The notes beneath the pieces were generated by a model that had not been told where the DNA came from, did not search any database, and saw nothing but the letters and a program-made list of their open reading frames with translations. Position numbers and translations under genes: made by a program. Below are positions 46,765 through 59,214 of a DNA stretch of 64,000 nucleotides, in pieces (within the stretch, counting starts at the first letter, position 1; each line of letters opens with the position of its first letter). Source of the stretch: Heliopora coerulea (Eukaryota; Cnidaria; Anthozoa; Scleralcyonacea; Helioporidae); NCBI GenBank assembly GCA_030142905.1, contig JASJOG010000086.1, positions 620,001 through 684,000 on the forward strand, read 5' to 3'.

Positions 46765-49700
46765 TCATTCCTCGTCTCGTAGATCCTTCCCAGGCAATTT
46801 CTCGTCCCGGTAATCTTTGACAAACTGTTCTACCATTTCTTTTGTGAATTCTTGTGTGTCAGCTTTGAAAATTTTTGCAGAGGAGATATCCAGTATAAAC
46901 AGAGTCTTTTCCTTGGGATCTACACGGCAGAAATCGCAAAGAGAGCGCACAGTGTCGTTCCCGGCTGGGTTCGCAACCAGGAAGTTAAGATCCGGACTTC
47001 TCCCTTCTTCCTTGGCCCGTGACAGGCTTTCTTTACCAAGTGGTTTCAAGATGTCTTTCATTTTTTCAAAGCTCTCTTCATCTACACGAAAAATAACACT
47101 TTATGAGACTTCGGAAGAACTAGTTGCCAAAGAGGTCTTTCATTTTGCAGCAGTGAATGGGCTTGATTTTGCATAATGCTGTTTCTACGACGACTGTTAA
47201 GAGTTCTAAGACTATTTCGCGACCAGTATTTAAAGCAGCCGAAGTGTTAATTTCTTATGTCGTGAGGTTACACGACACTACATTTTCCTGCTTTATCTGT
47301 TTACAAGTTATATTCCTTTCCACAACAATGGTGAAAACAGAAACGTGCCATGATTCCGGTGGAAATTAAAACAAGTTTTCCCTGGTTTTAAGTGACAGCG
47401 TCCATGAATCAATGCACTATTCACAGGACTGATCCCAGTAACGATGCAAAACCGCTCGTTGCATGGGTGCCTTGACAGGTCTAAGCTGCTTACCTTCACC
47501 AGGAATATATACCAAACACGGGTCTTCGTTGATTTTGGCACCAGAGACTGCGTCGAGTTCTTCTACAGGTTTAGGGGTCCACGGAAATTTCTAAAAACGA
47601 ACTAACATGTTGAAAGTGCTTGCTGCTAGCGAAATGTCACACCACGAACCAGAACTCATTCTTTAGATTTCGTGCCATTTTAAAGGCGTATACCTTGTGC
47701 ACTTTTCATCAGGTGGTTTGACGAGTTCTATATATGCCTGTCTGTATCAGGATCTCGTATCTTTAGGGCAATAAATTTGTGTAACGATTAAAAAAACTTA
47801 CTTGCCCTTCCTTATCGCCACTTATAACGGCTCTTCCATTGGAATTAATCACTTCTCCATTCTCATCCACAATGACCAGTGTAGGAATCCCTTGTTAGAA
47901 GAGGAATAAATGTTATGCATAGAAGTTCATTTTATTCTAGATTTAGCCCAGAGAACAAGCCTCTGGCTCTTAGCTGCTTAGTGCTGATGAACTTAATTCG
48001 TTCTTGTTGAGAGGTCACCCTTCGACTAGTAAAATCGTCTGGGGTTAGCCAGAGTAAAATAACAGGAGGCCTGTCTCGACAGAAAGGAGTTGCTTATGTA
48101 TTTGTAGACAAGTAAACGCATGCAATGGAAAAACTGACGTAAAAACAACTTTATGAGTCAGTTTCTGATGAACGTTTTCTCCCTAGAATAGACAGGTTTC
48201 CTTGGGGGTTGTTTTAAAAACTTGCCTCTTACAGAAGCTTAATGAACTGCGCCATCATCTCCTGGAGGAAATCTATCTTCCGAGAGGAAGATTCGTGACT
48301 GAAATCTGGTTTACATCGCTCTATCCTCGAATTCAAAGCAATCGAATTTGTTTGTAGAGAGTAAAATCGTCCGAGACTTTGTTCTTAGCAGACGGAAATA
48401 ACGTCTGAAATGCGTCTTCGATTTAGGTAACGCCGATGTAACCCGGCACATCTAATACATAACGTTTGAGTGACGATAGTTTTACATTGGGTTGTGTTTA
48501 ACCGAACAATGAAACTGGTCTGAATTAAAATTCCTTATATGAACCAGTCTTAACCAAAAAATTTTAATACTAATAATATACGTGAAAAAATATCTCGGTT
48601 CTTATTGGTTAAGAGCAGCGCAATTTTAAGGTAACACTGTCAAAAAAGAAGGTAATAGAGTAATTTGCACTGAATTAGCTTTTTAGGCACTGTATAACTC
48701 TTCTCGTATATGTTATTAATTGGTAATAGCATGGTTTCTTGTGCAATCTGGAAAAACACGCACTCGTGAGCTTTTAAAAACCTCAAATAGCACTCGTCCT
48801 TCGGACTCATTGCAATTTTCAGGTGCGGATCTAGGATTTTGCAGAAGGGGGGGTCGGCTGGCCAGGTCTGGCTTCAGGTTTTTGAGAAGGGGTGGTTAAC
48901 CAGACCATTGGTTATTCTAGATTTTTAAGGGGGTGGTTCCTCTATCACTTAAATGGGGTGTGCAATTAAAGAAAGAATATGCAAATAAAGTTTATTATGT
49001 AAACATAGGGACAATGGCGAGAACCCCTTAGATTGTTTGGTGGCTCAAAAGGGGGCCTGTGTTAAACCCCCTAAACCCACTCCCTGAATCCGCCACTGCT
49101 TTGATCGTCTGAAAAACCCACTCACGCGTTTTTGTTTTGTTTTTTTTTTTTGTTTTGTTTTGGGTTTTTTTTTTGTTTTGTTTTGGGTTTTTTTTTTGTT
49201 TTGTTTTGTTTTTTTTTGTTTGTTTTTTTCAAATTGCACTCGAAACCATGTTATTACTTACACAAATCAAAGTCATTTGAACCAAATTGGACGATTGTAC
49301 TACGTGTTAACCAAGCCTGATTAGTATTAAGGACGGTGCGTGTTTCAACACACCGTCCACTCGTTTCAAGGTCGGGGATTACAAGAAGATTGAACCATTC
49401 ACTTACCATCGACGTCATAAAACTCGTTGAGTTCGTCCTTAACTTCAGAGCCATACGGTAGAGCCAGAAATGGCATCATCTGAAAATATTCTTTAAATTC
49501 GGGCTCGTCCTGATCGGAACTCACAAAAATCACTTCAAACTTCTTCTCGTCTTTATTCACTAAATCATACGCCTTACAAAGTGTAGGAGTGAAAGCCTGA
49601 CATGGTGGACACTAGAAGAAATTACAGATATAGTGTCAAACTTGGTGGATCAGAGGTGGTCCGAGGTTATACGATATGAGACAAGCCCGATACGGTTTTT

Positions 49701-52700
49701 ATTCCGAACTGGTTATTCTTGGTGAGAGAATCTCTCAAAATTTTGTCCAAATATTCCTTTAATCTAGCTTTACAGTAATGATTATTTTTTTATTTGGTTT
49801 GATAATCGGGTCCTACTATTTGATAGTCAGGACCATTGAACTCTAAAAAGACTGGAACGCTACCTCGTAGTACCAGGCTTCACGATTGAATGAAACCGAC
49901 ATGGGGGCAGCCATGTAGGTCAAAAACACGCGTGGGAAAAAGTTGTATGGAACTTTTACTTTTCATTGACAGTTAATTCTGACAAATATGCAGTCCTACC
50001 GACATTTTCCTCTACTTACTATGGATAAAAAAGAAAACTGTCAAAAAATCCGAAAGTTGGGTGCTGTTTTTCACAATAGGTTGCGTGTTTTATTGCGTAA
50101 GGGACTGGGATGGACCTACATGTCAGCCTCCATGATGGCTTCAAAATACAGTTTGCAGGTATCGTTCCAGTCTTTTTAGAGTTCAACGGTCAAGACACTC
50201 ATGGCGGACCGCGGGCGCGAGTATTCTCAGGTACTATCCCGCCAGCCTTCGGGGGAAGCTATTCAAATGAGCGCGCGGAATTACGTATAACGGAACCTTT
50301 GACCTTTCACATGTACAGCTTGAAGAAGTATACTAACTCAAGACATTAGAAGTATCTTGCTTCGTTCGCTAATATTAACAATGTTAAAAGTTGAAGTCGT
50401 TTTTCCCACAAAACGCTTCTTTACGCTCATGGGGTTGCTGGGCAAAATTTCCTTCTCGAATCTCTGGATGTGTTATTCAAACAGTTATGGGAGACAACAG
50501 CGAAGGCTCCTGACGCTTTAGGTTTCATATCAACACCTGCGGAAGAGCTGGCTGAAGGTATGAGCTTAAGTTCATTATATAAATTAAACATTACCCAGTT
50601 TCCAAGATTCAGGTTTGCACGCGTTTGCGTGTTTATAGCGAAGCCTATAAGTCTTACGTATCCATCCCGTGCTGAACCGAATGAATAAAGTGGATCAGTT
50701 TCTATTTAAACGGAAGTGGTTTGGATATCGAACAAATTGAAGTTGACATTTGCCTTAGCAGACCTCAGGGTTTTCGTCAAATCATTTTGAGCGAGTTTTT
50801 TTAGTTACGGATAAATGTTTTTGAAGGTCATTTTGATTGTTTACTCTATGCTTCGCAACAATGCATCAAAAATTGAAGATTTAACTGTCTTAAAACAAGT
50901 TTAAAAAAAGTGAGATTATTTAGGAAAATCAAATTCTGTTTGAAATAAGTCGGTTGAACCAAAAACTAAGATTGTATTTGGTGTATCTTCATTTCAGCAT
51001 TAAAGGTAAGATACTTATTGGAACTTCAAACATAAATCATCATGTTTTGCAAGTTGCCTTATAAAAATGATAATTATAATGATTATTCTGTTGTTGTAAA
51101 TATGTCATAATCTTCAAAATTTACCCAAATATTGGACAATGGTAACATACAAAGGTGTGACAGATTTAGGTACGCTTTGTATTGCTTGGGGAAAATGGAA
51201 AAATCAATCTGGGATGAAATTCTTAAGGTTTTGAAAATTGGATATTTTGGCTTTAAAGATTCCTTGGTGACTTTTTGCCCAGCCATAACATTGAAGTTAA
51301 AGAAAACTAACATTGTTGACCTTTTTTCCTGAAAGAGATGTAGTCTACAATGGTCATACTGATAGCATGTACAAATCCATCAATAGGTTGAAACAAGTCA
51401 GGTGAATAATCTGATATTATGAACTGAAACTATTTTGTATGAAATATTTTAATTCAATATCATGTATGAGTGTGCTTGGGCCACTATGTTAGAGCAATGC
51501 TGTTACAATGCACATGCCTTTTTCTAAATTCTGCTTGCTCACGTGCAGCCTCACATTAAGTGTACACCTCTCATGCCCTAAGGTTCTCTAAATCCTAAAC
51601 ATGTACTACACATTAAATGTTAATGAGCACCATAATGATAATTATTGCAAACACATATGTGCATTGAGGCCAGTCAGATATCACTTTCAAATTAACCAAT
51701 GATATTCTGTAGGTATTATGCTTGTTTCATTTTTTTTTCTAATGATATTCCTGTGGGTCTTAGTTCAGCTATTTTTGTCTTTAATGCCTGCCACTGCTGC
51801 CTTGGCACTAGAAGCAAGCTAAAGAACCCAGTTTTGAGATTCAGGAGAACATTATACCCATGTGTGATTGGCAGGGAGAAAATGTGGTACCTCAGGCCTC
51901 ATTCAAATCCTTAAAAAGGTCCTTTTTTAAATTGTTGTATATTAAAGACTTTGACCAGTCCTAAACTCCCCAGATTTCCTGTTCCACACAGTTCAAGCTT
52001 TTTCTTCCATGTTGTTCACAAATATAGCTTTAATCATTTCAAGTGGAAATTGCAGAAGCAGTCATAAATTGTCTGTATGTTGTCAGACCTTATGAAGTTT
52101 TAATCAGGTCTTAAATGCATTTGCCTAAAACAGCTGAAATCCCACACCACCTGTTTTACAGGAGGTAAAACATCTCCATTATTCATGTGCAGCTCATTTG
52201 CATTTAATGTGTGACTCATGGAAGTTGTTTCTTTGAAAATTAAGAAAAATTTCAACTCAGTTGACAATATTTTGATTTATCCTTAGTAACATGTGGAGTA
52301 ACTTTGGCAACAAGTTTTGATACGGCAAACATTTCATGATAATTAAAATTTTTATCTAACGTAGTAAATGCACATGGAAGAATCAAGCCTGTCTTGTATA
52401 TCTTAGTCTTGTCTATTGATTTTCTAGGTGGAAAATGTAATCGTAAAATAAAGATTAATGCCCAGCTGAGGATTTTTAGATGCAAACCCACGATTAAGAA
52501 CAACTTGAGAACATTTTAAAACATATTTACTAACCTTTCATTGCCAATGAAGATATTGAAGATGAAGATGTTGCATATCAGCAACAAAACATTAGTAAAT
52601 ATGTTTTAAAATGTTCTCAAGTTGTCCTTACTCATGGGTTTGCATTTAAAAATCCTTGGCTGGGCAGTAATCTTTATTTTATGATTACATCTTAGTCTGC

Positions 52701-55587
52701 TAAAGATTAAATTTATAGACAGTGGTATGGCAATGTGAGTGCCTGGGGAGGCTGCACCCCCCCCCCCCCTTTGGACTGACAAAGTTATTACCTAAAATAT
52801 TAGACCATACATCTTAGATTGCCAAAAAATAAGTATCTGGAGGCCTAAAATTCAAAATTTAACCAGTAAGTTTTTATTCTTTGAAGTTATGCTTTGAGTT
52901 CCCAGGAGCCACCCCCCCCTCAAAAAAAATGTTGGTCTGGCCACTCTGTTTATGGGCCATGGATGTTTGATAACTTTGCTGAGCGCTGTGCTATTTAACA
53001 AAGTTAAACGTGTTAGGATTATTAGCTATCACCCATAGTGTCCTGGTCAGACTAGACTGATGTCAATATCTAAGGTTCATTTATTGCTGGAAGCACTCAT
53101 AAAGTTGGAGGCAGGTCTCTGAAAATATTCAACTCTGTGGACTTACCCAATGAGCTGAGAAATAGATACCGAGAACTTTCCCTTTAATGTCATTTTCAAA
53201 GGTCTTCTTCTCTTCACTTTTGTTAATGTAGTCACCTCTCTTGAGGATCTCGTGCAGTGTCTTTGCTCCCCAAGGGAAATTTTTGCCTTCTGGGTCAGCT
53301 CCAACGACGGCACGCCCATTTTTGTTTAGAATCTTTCCACTCTCTCCGTCAAGGAAAATCAATGTTGGGATCCCACTGACCTTGAAATATCTTGATAGCT
53401 TTGCCTACGTTCGGTACAACAGAATCCTTCATTATCAAGTGAAAGGTTTTCTTATTATGGAAGTGTGGGTTTAATGTTAAAGTCGGAGGCATGTTGCAGG
53501 TATTACACCTGGTTCAAACCAGCGACGGAAGCGCAAGGAAAATTGACGAAACAAAATATGAGACAAAGCACGTATTACGAAAACCACACGAAATAAACCT
53601 AAACACAAATGCAAGTATAAGAGCGAAACAAAGAGAAATTGAAGGTACTTTTGTGATGCATACCAGTGACGCAAGCGTAAGCAAAATTGATCAAAGAAAA
53701 GCTAAGACAAATCAGGAATTACTGCGAGGCAACGCAAGCGCATTAAAGCCTGGTTCACACTTGCAGTCTTGAACATGAGCATAAGGACAAAACAAAAGGC
53801 AAAACAAAGGAATGAAGTCAAGCTTTGCGACACAACGATCGTCATAATCATAAGCGCTAGCTTAAGGTCATAGTCCAAGCATAAGCCAAGAACCGAACAA
53901 AAGACGAAACAAAGAAAAATTCTTGTTGTTTTATCGTCGCAAGTCCCAGAGGAGATGTCATGCTTTGTTTTCGTATTGATCTTGTCCTTATGCTTAAGCC
54001 TGTTCCTCATATAATAGCAAAAATCGTGCAACAGTCGCACGATGCAAGGTTTTTTAGTCGTGCAATTATCGTACGATTATAAGAACATACCAATTGCAGT
54101 TACCTTGCTGATCGTGGTAGTCATGGAAGTAGGCTCGAAGTCTACTTTCAATTCTGGTTCTCGTATCCTAACGATTGTGCAACTATCGCATGATCTTCAC
54201 TAGCGGATCCAGACTTGGCTGGAAGGGGGGGGGGCAGTAAAATTTCCTTTTCTGCTCTGAGCGTCTCCAGAGAAATCACATTTAGTTGTTTGAGATTGTT
54301 TTTAGTGACCTCTGAGATATTCATACGTGAATTTATAGTACTTACCAGAACGTGCAACTATAAAACCTTTTAACTTGAGTTTTATAAACTACGGGGGAAA
54401 TTAACACTTGTCGCTGTTTTCTTTTCCTACTTCTTCAGTTAGTAAGTGAATTTTATCATAAATTACACTTGTTATTATCTCACTGAAAGGGGAGGCCCGA
54501 GCCCTTTGGGCCCCACCCTGGATCCGCCACTGGTCTTTCCGATTTCATGAGAACCAGGCTTAAGCGAAAAGCACACGAAATAAACACGAGTATAAGTATA
54601 AGAGGAAGACAAAATAGAAAGTAAACGTTTTTTGTTTTGTTTTTGTGGTTGCGTTCTTTATGCCCCGGTTCAATCGTAAATTTTCCTTGAGCATGCTCTT
54701 ACGTGTGCGTCATCGGTGTGAATTAGGCTCAAATCTCCCCTTGCACCATGAAACTTTTGGCCGAGGCTAACTTGTTCGCATCTCGACAGTGGTAGAACTA
54801 CGCACACAATCTGACATGACATCATTTAATTTACGGTAAATGATAGCTGACCTTGCAGTCATTTAGTTACCAGTAGCTTGAGTTTTCTTTTGTGGTTTAG
54901 TGATTTATGTTTCTGATGTGGACTCCGGTTTAGACGCTGCGGGGCTTGATTTTTCATCCCATGTTCTTTCCTTCTTCATTATTTGCTTTCATTGTTATCA
55001 TTACATGGGGTTTTTGTAAGGTGGTAACACTTTGTCAATTTGACAAAAAGACCTCAAGTCGTGCGTCGTAAAACTGTCATAACCTACGTATTGTTGAAAT
55101 ACGTCCTGTAAATTTTGGTACAATGGCCCCGTGCCCTTGCATGCACTGATGAGAGGAGTCCCGCTCCACATTTAAATTTAAAAAGAACCACCTCCTTGAT
55201 AAGATCTGGTTAATAAATATTGAATCTCATTTTAATCGAGCAAAAAATTGATTTGCTTACCACGCTCTTCAAAAACTAATCATACAATAAAAAAACACAT
55301 AAAGCCAATTTACATAATTTTTGCTTGCGAATTTCCCAAAGTAACTCTGAGTTATTTGTAACAAAATCGTTTTCGAATTTATCGCAAGACAAATGATATT
55401 CCAAAAACAAGGAACTGAATAGATTGTTGCAAATTCAGCGAGCTGTTGTTTTCATTCACGGAATTATTTATTTAAGAATTAGCAGAATGAAACTTTGGCT
55501 CTCCCCTCAAAGCACTTTGTCAATAAGGGCGTAAATTTACTGGTATATAATCGACAGCTGACAACCTCGTAAGGTTAGCTGTCGCAC

Positions 55588-55655
<68 letters not shown>

Positions 55656-56048
55656 GCACGATCGTGCTTAGAATACTAAAAATTTGTCGCCTTGCATCAG
55701 TTGTCACTAGTTTTAAATTACGCGTATTGTTTACATTAATAATACCTTCTTCTTGCGAAGAGCAAATGGCAAAGCCCACCAAGGCATTTCGTTCAGGTAT
55801 TCCTTAAAGCTGTCTTCTTCTCCATCAGAACTCACGAAAATTATCTCGAAGTTCTCGCCATTTTTGCTGTCCTTGACCTTCTCGTAAAACTGGGCAAGTT
55901 TTGGTGTAAAATTTCGACAAGGCGGGCACCAGTGAGCTGAAAAATAAACCCCAACTACTTTATCTTTGCCAAGAATGCTAGTCAGTTCTTTAGAGCTTTC
56001 ATCCTTGTTCACAAGCTTATCTCCAAAGAATTGAAAGACATGAGACAT
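46765..56048 (-). CDS. NXN: Nucleoredoxin
   Basis: Six minus-strand exons join in phase: 56048-55746, 53404-53147, 49611-49407, 47890-47802, 47590-47494 and 47081-46765, giving 422 residues (human 435). The first thioredoxin-like module has YFSAHWCPPCRNFTPKL and IFVSSDGEEDSFKEY, then SGIPTLIFLDGESGKI. The second has YFSAHW split by an intron before CPPCQAFTPTL, then FVSSDQDE, GIPTLVIVDENGEV and FPWTPKPV. The third, degenerate module (ESFEKMKDIL...FLVANPAG...LFILDIS) ends the protein. Nucleoredoxin is a thiol oxidoreductase; in vertebrates it binds Dishevelled and restrains Wnt signalling. Both active modules here carry CPPC, whereas human module 1 is altered at that site. The start is MSHVFQFFGDKLV; the frame is open upstream to 56288 but that part looks non-coding. 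Confidence 0.93.
48828..49103. mobile_element. MITE with GTGGCGGATNCAGG-type ends
   Basis: The right end reads, inverted, CAGTGGCGGATTCAGGGAG and the left end GGTGCGGATCTAGGATTTTG. A G-run is followed by T-rich sequence. The same terminus occurs at 54196-54532. It lies in NXN intron 3. Confidence 0.5.
49136..49230. repeat. T-rich TTTTGTTTTG low-complexity run
   Basis: About 95 bases of T with periodic G, probably the A-tail of an inserted retroelement seen in reverse. Confidence 0.8.
49831..50191. mobile_element. MITE with 36-bp terminal inverted repeats
   Basis: Left GACC(A)TTGAACTCTAAAAAGACTGG and the right complement GACCGTTGAACTCTAAAAAG match over about 36 bases with three mismatches. 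Subterminal palindromic GTAGGTC/GACCTAC sequences also face each other. No transposase. In NXN intron 2. Confidence 0.75.
52437..52688. mobile_element. Fold-back MITE with 98-bp arms
   Basis: Arms at 52437-52534 and 52590-52688 are inverted copies with under 15 differences by eye, around a 55-base loop containing a GAAGAT repeat. The arms begin near AATGTAATC(G/A)TAAAATAAAG. In NXN intron 2. Confidence 0.8.
52710..52960. mobile_element. Possible MITE with C-run and CAGTGG/CCACTCTG ends
   Basis: ACAGTGG near 52717 and GGCCACTCTG near 52940 could be degenerate inverted ends, each next to a C-run of 8 to 14 bases. Weak. Confidence 0.3.
53495..54740. mobile_element. Nested repeats of GCGCAAG/GCATAAG type in NXN intron 1
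   Basis: Blocks rich in CGCAAGC, GCATAAG and AACAAA, bounded by CCTGGTTCA(A/C)AC and its complement, occur at about 53507-53960 and resume at 54550-54740. The second family appears to be split by the element at 54196-54532. This is a typical pile-up of MITEs. Confidence 0.5.
54196..54532. mobile_element. MITE with CACTAGCGGATCCAG ends
   Basis: Left CACTAGCGGATCCAG is followed by a G-run; the right end, inverted, reads CCAGTGGCGGATCCAGGGTG. Same family as 48828-49103. It interrupts another repeat in NXN intron 1. Confidence 0.65.
55592..55655. repeat. TA microsatellite
   Basis: About 30 TA units with one TG, roughly 90 bases downstream of the NXN exon 1 donor. Confidence 0.95.
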
Positions 56049-57089
56049 CTTGGTGGCGTGGTGGCAATGAAAAACGTTGGCGATGATTCGATCGACTTCG
56101 CTACGCGAACATCTACCAGGAAAGCGATTATGATCAAGATTATGCTGATGCATGTGTTTAAAACGTTTCGAAACCGGAAAAAAGGAAAGTTCCGATTTCC
56201 GGCCGTAGGAATGCCGCATTCCTGGGGCCGAGAGAGAGGTTGCATAATACTGGCTTTCGATCTTCTCGAGGCATGGGAAGACAAACAAAGTTTTAGGGAC
56301 AATACCACCGTGAGAATAAACCCCCTGATACTCCTATTCAACACGACACGTCCGGAGGGCATGAGAGGTCCGACGTCAACAGACCAGGTAATTTGTGAAA
56401 ATTCTTTGAGCCCACTCACAATTTGATATTGTTTACCAGTGAACCTGTTGCTTTGGTTTCGTTTATTTTGGTTGAACTATCTAGTTCAGACTTCACAGCT
56501 TGAAACCTTTTTGTGCACACGCAATATTTAAAGAAAATTCCAATTTTTCCCAACAGCGTGATCAGAATTTGTCCACAAAATTTTTCACTAATCGTGGATT
56601 AAGCTGATCACCCTTTGGACAACCTGGCTCTTGCTAGGAACAGCCCGAATAATACGAAAAGTATTAGAAAATGGTTAAATAGATGGTGAAAGCTTACTAC
56701 CTTAAGCTACGGGATGTAGCCTGATAGCGAGTTACCAACCGGTTAAGAACTAGACCGTGAGAAAACGATAATAATAATAATAATTGTCTTTATTTCATCA
56801 CAGGACAAAAGTACATTTCCTATGTTACAATGTTCAAATTTTTTGACCAAGAAATAAACTAGAATGATACTAAAAAGCTAAATTATATTTAAGAAATTAA
56901 TCTGCTTATACAGTATATGAATTCTTAAAACGTTCAGTATTGAGTTTAGATCTAGCACTACTAAAAATATTCATTATTAATAAGTATTCTGCTCCTGGGA
57001 TTCCACTAAAATATAACAAGCAAATCTGTAGATCATTTTTGTGTAAAATGCATTTTTCAAATATATATATATATATATATATATGTCTT

Positions 57090-57128
<39 letters not shown>

Positions 57129-57138
57129 GTATATGTAT

Positions 57139-57291
57139 ATGTCTTTAAAATGTATTCTCGTGTTTTTGAAATTTATAACTGATATATACATATATATGTA
57201 TATATATATGTATATATATATATATACACACACACATGTATATATCAGTTATAAATTTCAAAAACACGAGAATACATTTTAAAGACATGTT
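57139..57291. repeat. Near-perfect 50-bp-arm palindrome around a TA/CA microsatellite
   Basis: ATGTCTTTAAAATGTATTCT and the following 30 bases at the left are repeated as the exact complement at the right. The centre is TA, TG and CA dinucleotides, and the left flank is a further TA run (57061-57122). It would extrude as a long hairpin. Confidence 0.85.
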
Positions 57292-57597
57292 TTTTAACTT
57301 TATAACTGTCCTTTTGCTAACAAGAAGTTTTGGAAATATATGTATCAAGAAGAAGTACAAGTGGATTTGCTTTTGTTACGATCGCCACCCACAAGGTGTC
57401 ACTGGGGATACGCCTAGAACCAGCTAATTTACTGTCGTTAAAGCGTTTGATAGAATTGCGAACTTTCGTCCCCCGAAATTACAATTTTAATGCTCCTCGC
57501 CTTAGAACTGGCCGACTGAAAAAGATTCTGCGACTTTCGATGAAAATATCGTATCGGTTCGAGTTCGTACCGACCAAACTCACACGTGTCGCTCAAT

Positions 57598-57732
57598 CTT
57601 TTTTTTATTTTTATTTTTTTTATGATAATCTGACACTGCCGAAGTTAACTGAAAAATGTTTACTCGAGCAAGATTTGAACTCCCTCCTTCGGGATACCAG
57701 TCCGCCACTTTACCTGTTGAGCTATCAAGTCC
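57598..57732 (-). mobile_element. tRNA-derived SINE, inverted mate
   Basis: Minus strand: tRNA-like head starting GGACTTGATAGCTCAACAGG with B box GAGTTCAAATC, then tail ACTTCGGCAGTGTCAGATTA and a poly(A) run (T-run on plus). Confidence 0.75.
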
Positions 57733-57807
57733 ACAGATAAGCGCTAAGTTGTCGCGAGAATATTTCGTGCAGTTAAGTTGGATGAAAACTCGCCTCCAAT
57801 CCTTATG

Positions 57808-57926
57808 GACTCGATAGCTCAACAGGTAGAGTGGCGGACCGGTATCCCGAAGGGGCGAGTTCAAATCCCGCTCGAGTCAACATTTTTCAATTGACTTCGG
57901 CAGTGTCAGATTATCATGAAAAAAAT
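57808..57926 (+). mobile_element. tRNA-derived SINE with near-intact tRNA-like head
   Basis: The head has a perfect seven-pair acceptor stem (GACTCGA with TCGAGTC), a paired D arm (GCTC with GAGT) and a T arm with one mismatch (B box GAGTTCAAATC). The anticodon stem is only partly paired and lacks U33, so it is not a functional tRNA. A 45-base tail shared with the inverted mate (CTTCGGCAGTGTCAGATTAT) ends in a short A-run. Confidence 0.75.
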
Positions 57927-58266
57927 TCTGTTTATGTATATCTCTGAGGATGATTCTGAAATTCAATAAGTCGGACAGGTCAGAGATGATTATTCGAATT
58001 CGATGTAAACCAAAATAAGGATTTCCGCGAAGACAGGACTGATATCATAAAGGTGTCATCAGTGTCATGTAGATAACGTCTCTAGGTATAGCCCATATTG
58101 ACTGATATTTGTGGTTTCTACTTGTTGCTGTCTAATTCAATCGTGCATTCCGACCACGCTTTTACTTTCGACCCAGCCCAATTCAACGCCTACATTTACT
58201 GTACAGCATAACCGGATGTACGAAATAACGAAATAACAAACATCCTACAGACACTTCGATTCCGAT

Positions 58267-58445
58267 GAGCCTCGTTCCATCTCAAAGAACAGAGACACAG
58301 TTGACGTCATTTAATTGAAGTACGAATTACAGAGACTTCAAATTCGAAAAAAACCATGGTTATTTTTATAAAATCAGACAAGAAAATCGCTTCTGTATCT
58401 CTGCACTGTCACATGAACATAAATTTTGTCATTTAAAGTCAAAAC
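58267..58445. mobile_element. Second copy of the ACAGAGACA/GACGTCAT dispersed repeat
   Basis: Matches 41424-41660 in motif order, including GAGCCTC, ACAGAGACA, GACGTCATTT, a GGTTATTTTTATAAAA block and TCTCTGCACTGTCACATGAA. More decayed than the RNF10 copy. Confidence 0.55.
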
Positions 58446-58860
58446 CCCTTGAAAACACGTTTTCATTTCCCCCTTTAAAAATCTAGCCATTCCAGGGGCC
58501 ACCCAACTGATGGAGTATTATCAAATTAGACAATTCCACAAACTTGCGTATGTGCAAGATGACCTTTTTGAGGGTTGGAGACCCGCCACGTCAAATCTGT
58601 ACTCGATTTGTTGTAGCCTCGAAATTCAAGAAGGTTCTATTAAGGTGTCCCGTTGGAAATGTTCTAGTTACCTTATACTGGTTAGACGGCATTAATATGC
58701 CTGTGAAACTTACGTTTCCGAACGAACGTGAGAACCGAGAACAAGGGTGTTGGACTAGATTTTTATGGCATTAAAGTTTAACTTTTGGGAGGCACAAATG
58801 AGCACCAACAGTACTAAGGTATCTCTGCGAAAGTGTCGGCGATAGACGAGCTTTACTTCG

Positions 58861-58925
58861 CTTGCCATATCATCAAAATAGTCTGTAAAATTGCTTGCCA
58901 TATCATCAAAATAGTCTCTAAATAT
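58861..58925. repeat. 33-bp direct tandem duplication
   Basis: CTTGCCATATCATCAAAATA and its following bases occur twice in a row with one or two changes. Confidence 0.85.
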
Positions 58926-58984
58926 ACTATGTAAAAAACTTCGTTGTTAACTATGTGTTATGTAAATATAGATTTTTGATGACA

Positions 58985-59055
58985 TGATATGATTGGAAAG
59001 TGCTAATGGACTTTACGGAATTGGCGCTATATAAATAGTTTCAATATTATTATTA
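58985..59055 (+). mobile_element. SINE/LINE 3'-tail-like sequence
   Basis: GGCGCTATATAAATAG followed by ATTATTATTA resembles the shared 3' tail of many invertebrate SINEs and their partner LINEs. The body upstream is not recognisable. Confidence 0.4.
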
Positions 59056-59214
59056 GTTGACAATCATTCACGGAGTGGTGGATATGTCTACACTATTCAC
59101 CAACCCTGAAGTGAGCAATTGTTGATCAGCGTATACCACGCCTAATTGTTTTCACATAAATATTTTGTTTTTCATGACACTTCTTTTAAAACATTTAATG
59201 ATAAAAGTTAGCGA

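Noticed and set aside
50470..50688. 72-codon frame in NXN intron
   Set aside because: No conserved motif and no supporting splice sites.
56049..56288. N-terminal extension of nucleoredoxin to an upstream Met
   Set aside because: The extension has no similarity to the family, while MSHVFQFFGDKLV aligns with the normal start; more likely 5' UTR.
57808..57880. A functional tRNA gene
   Set aside because: The anticodon stem is poorly paired and U33 is missing; an inverted copy with the same non-tRNA tail shows it is a SINE.
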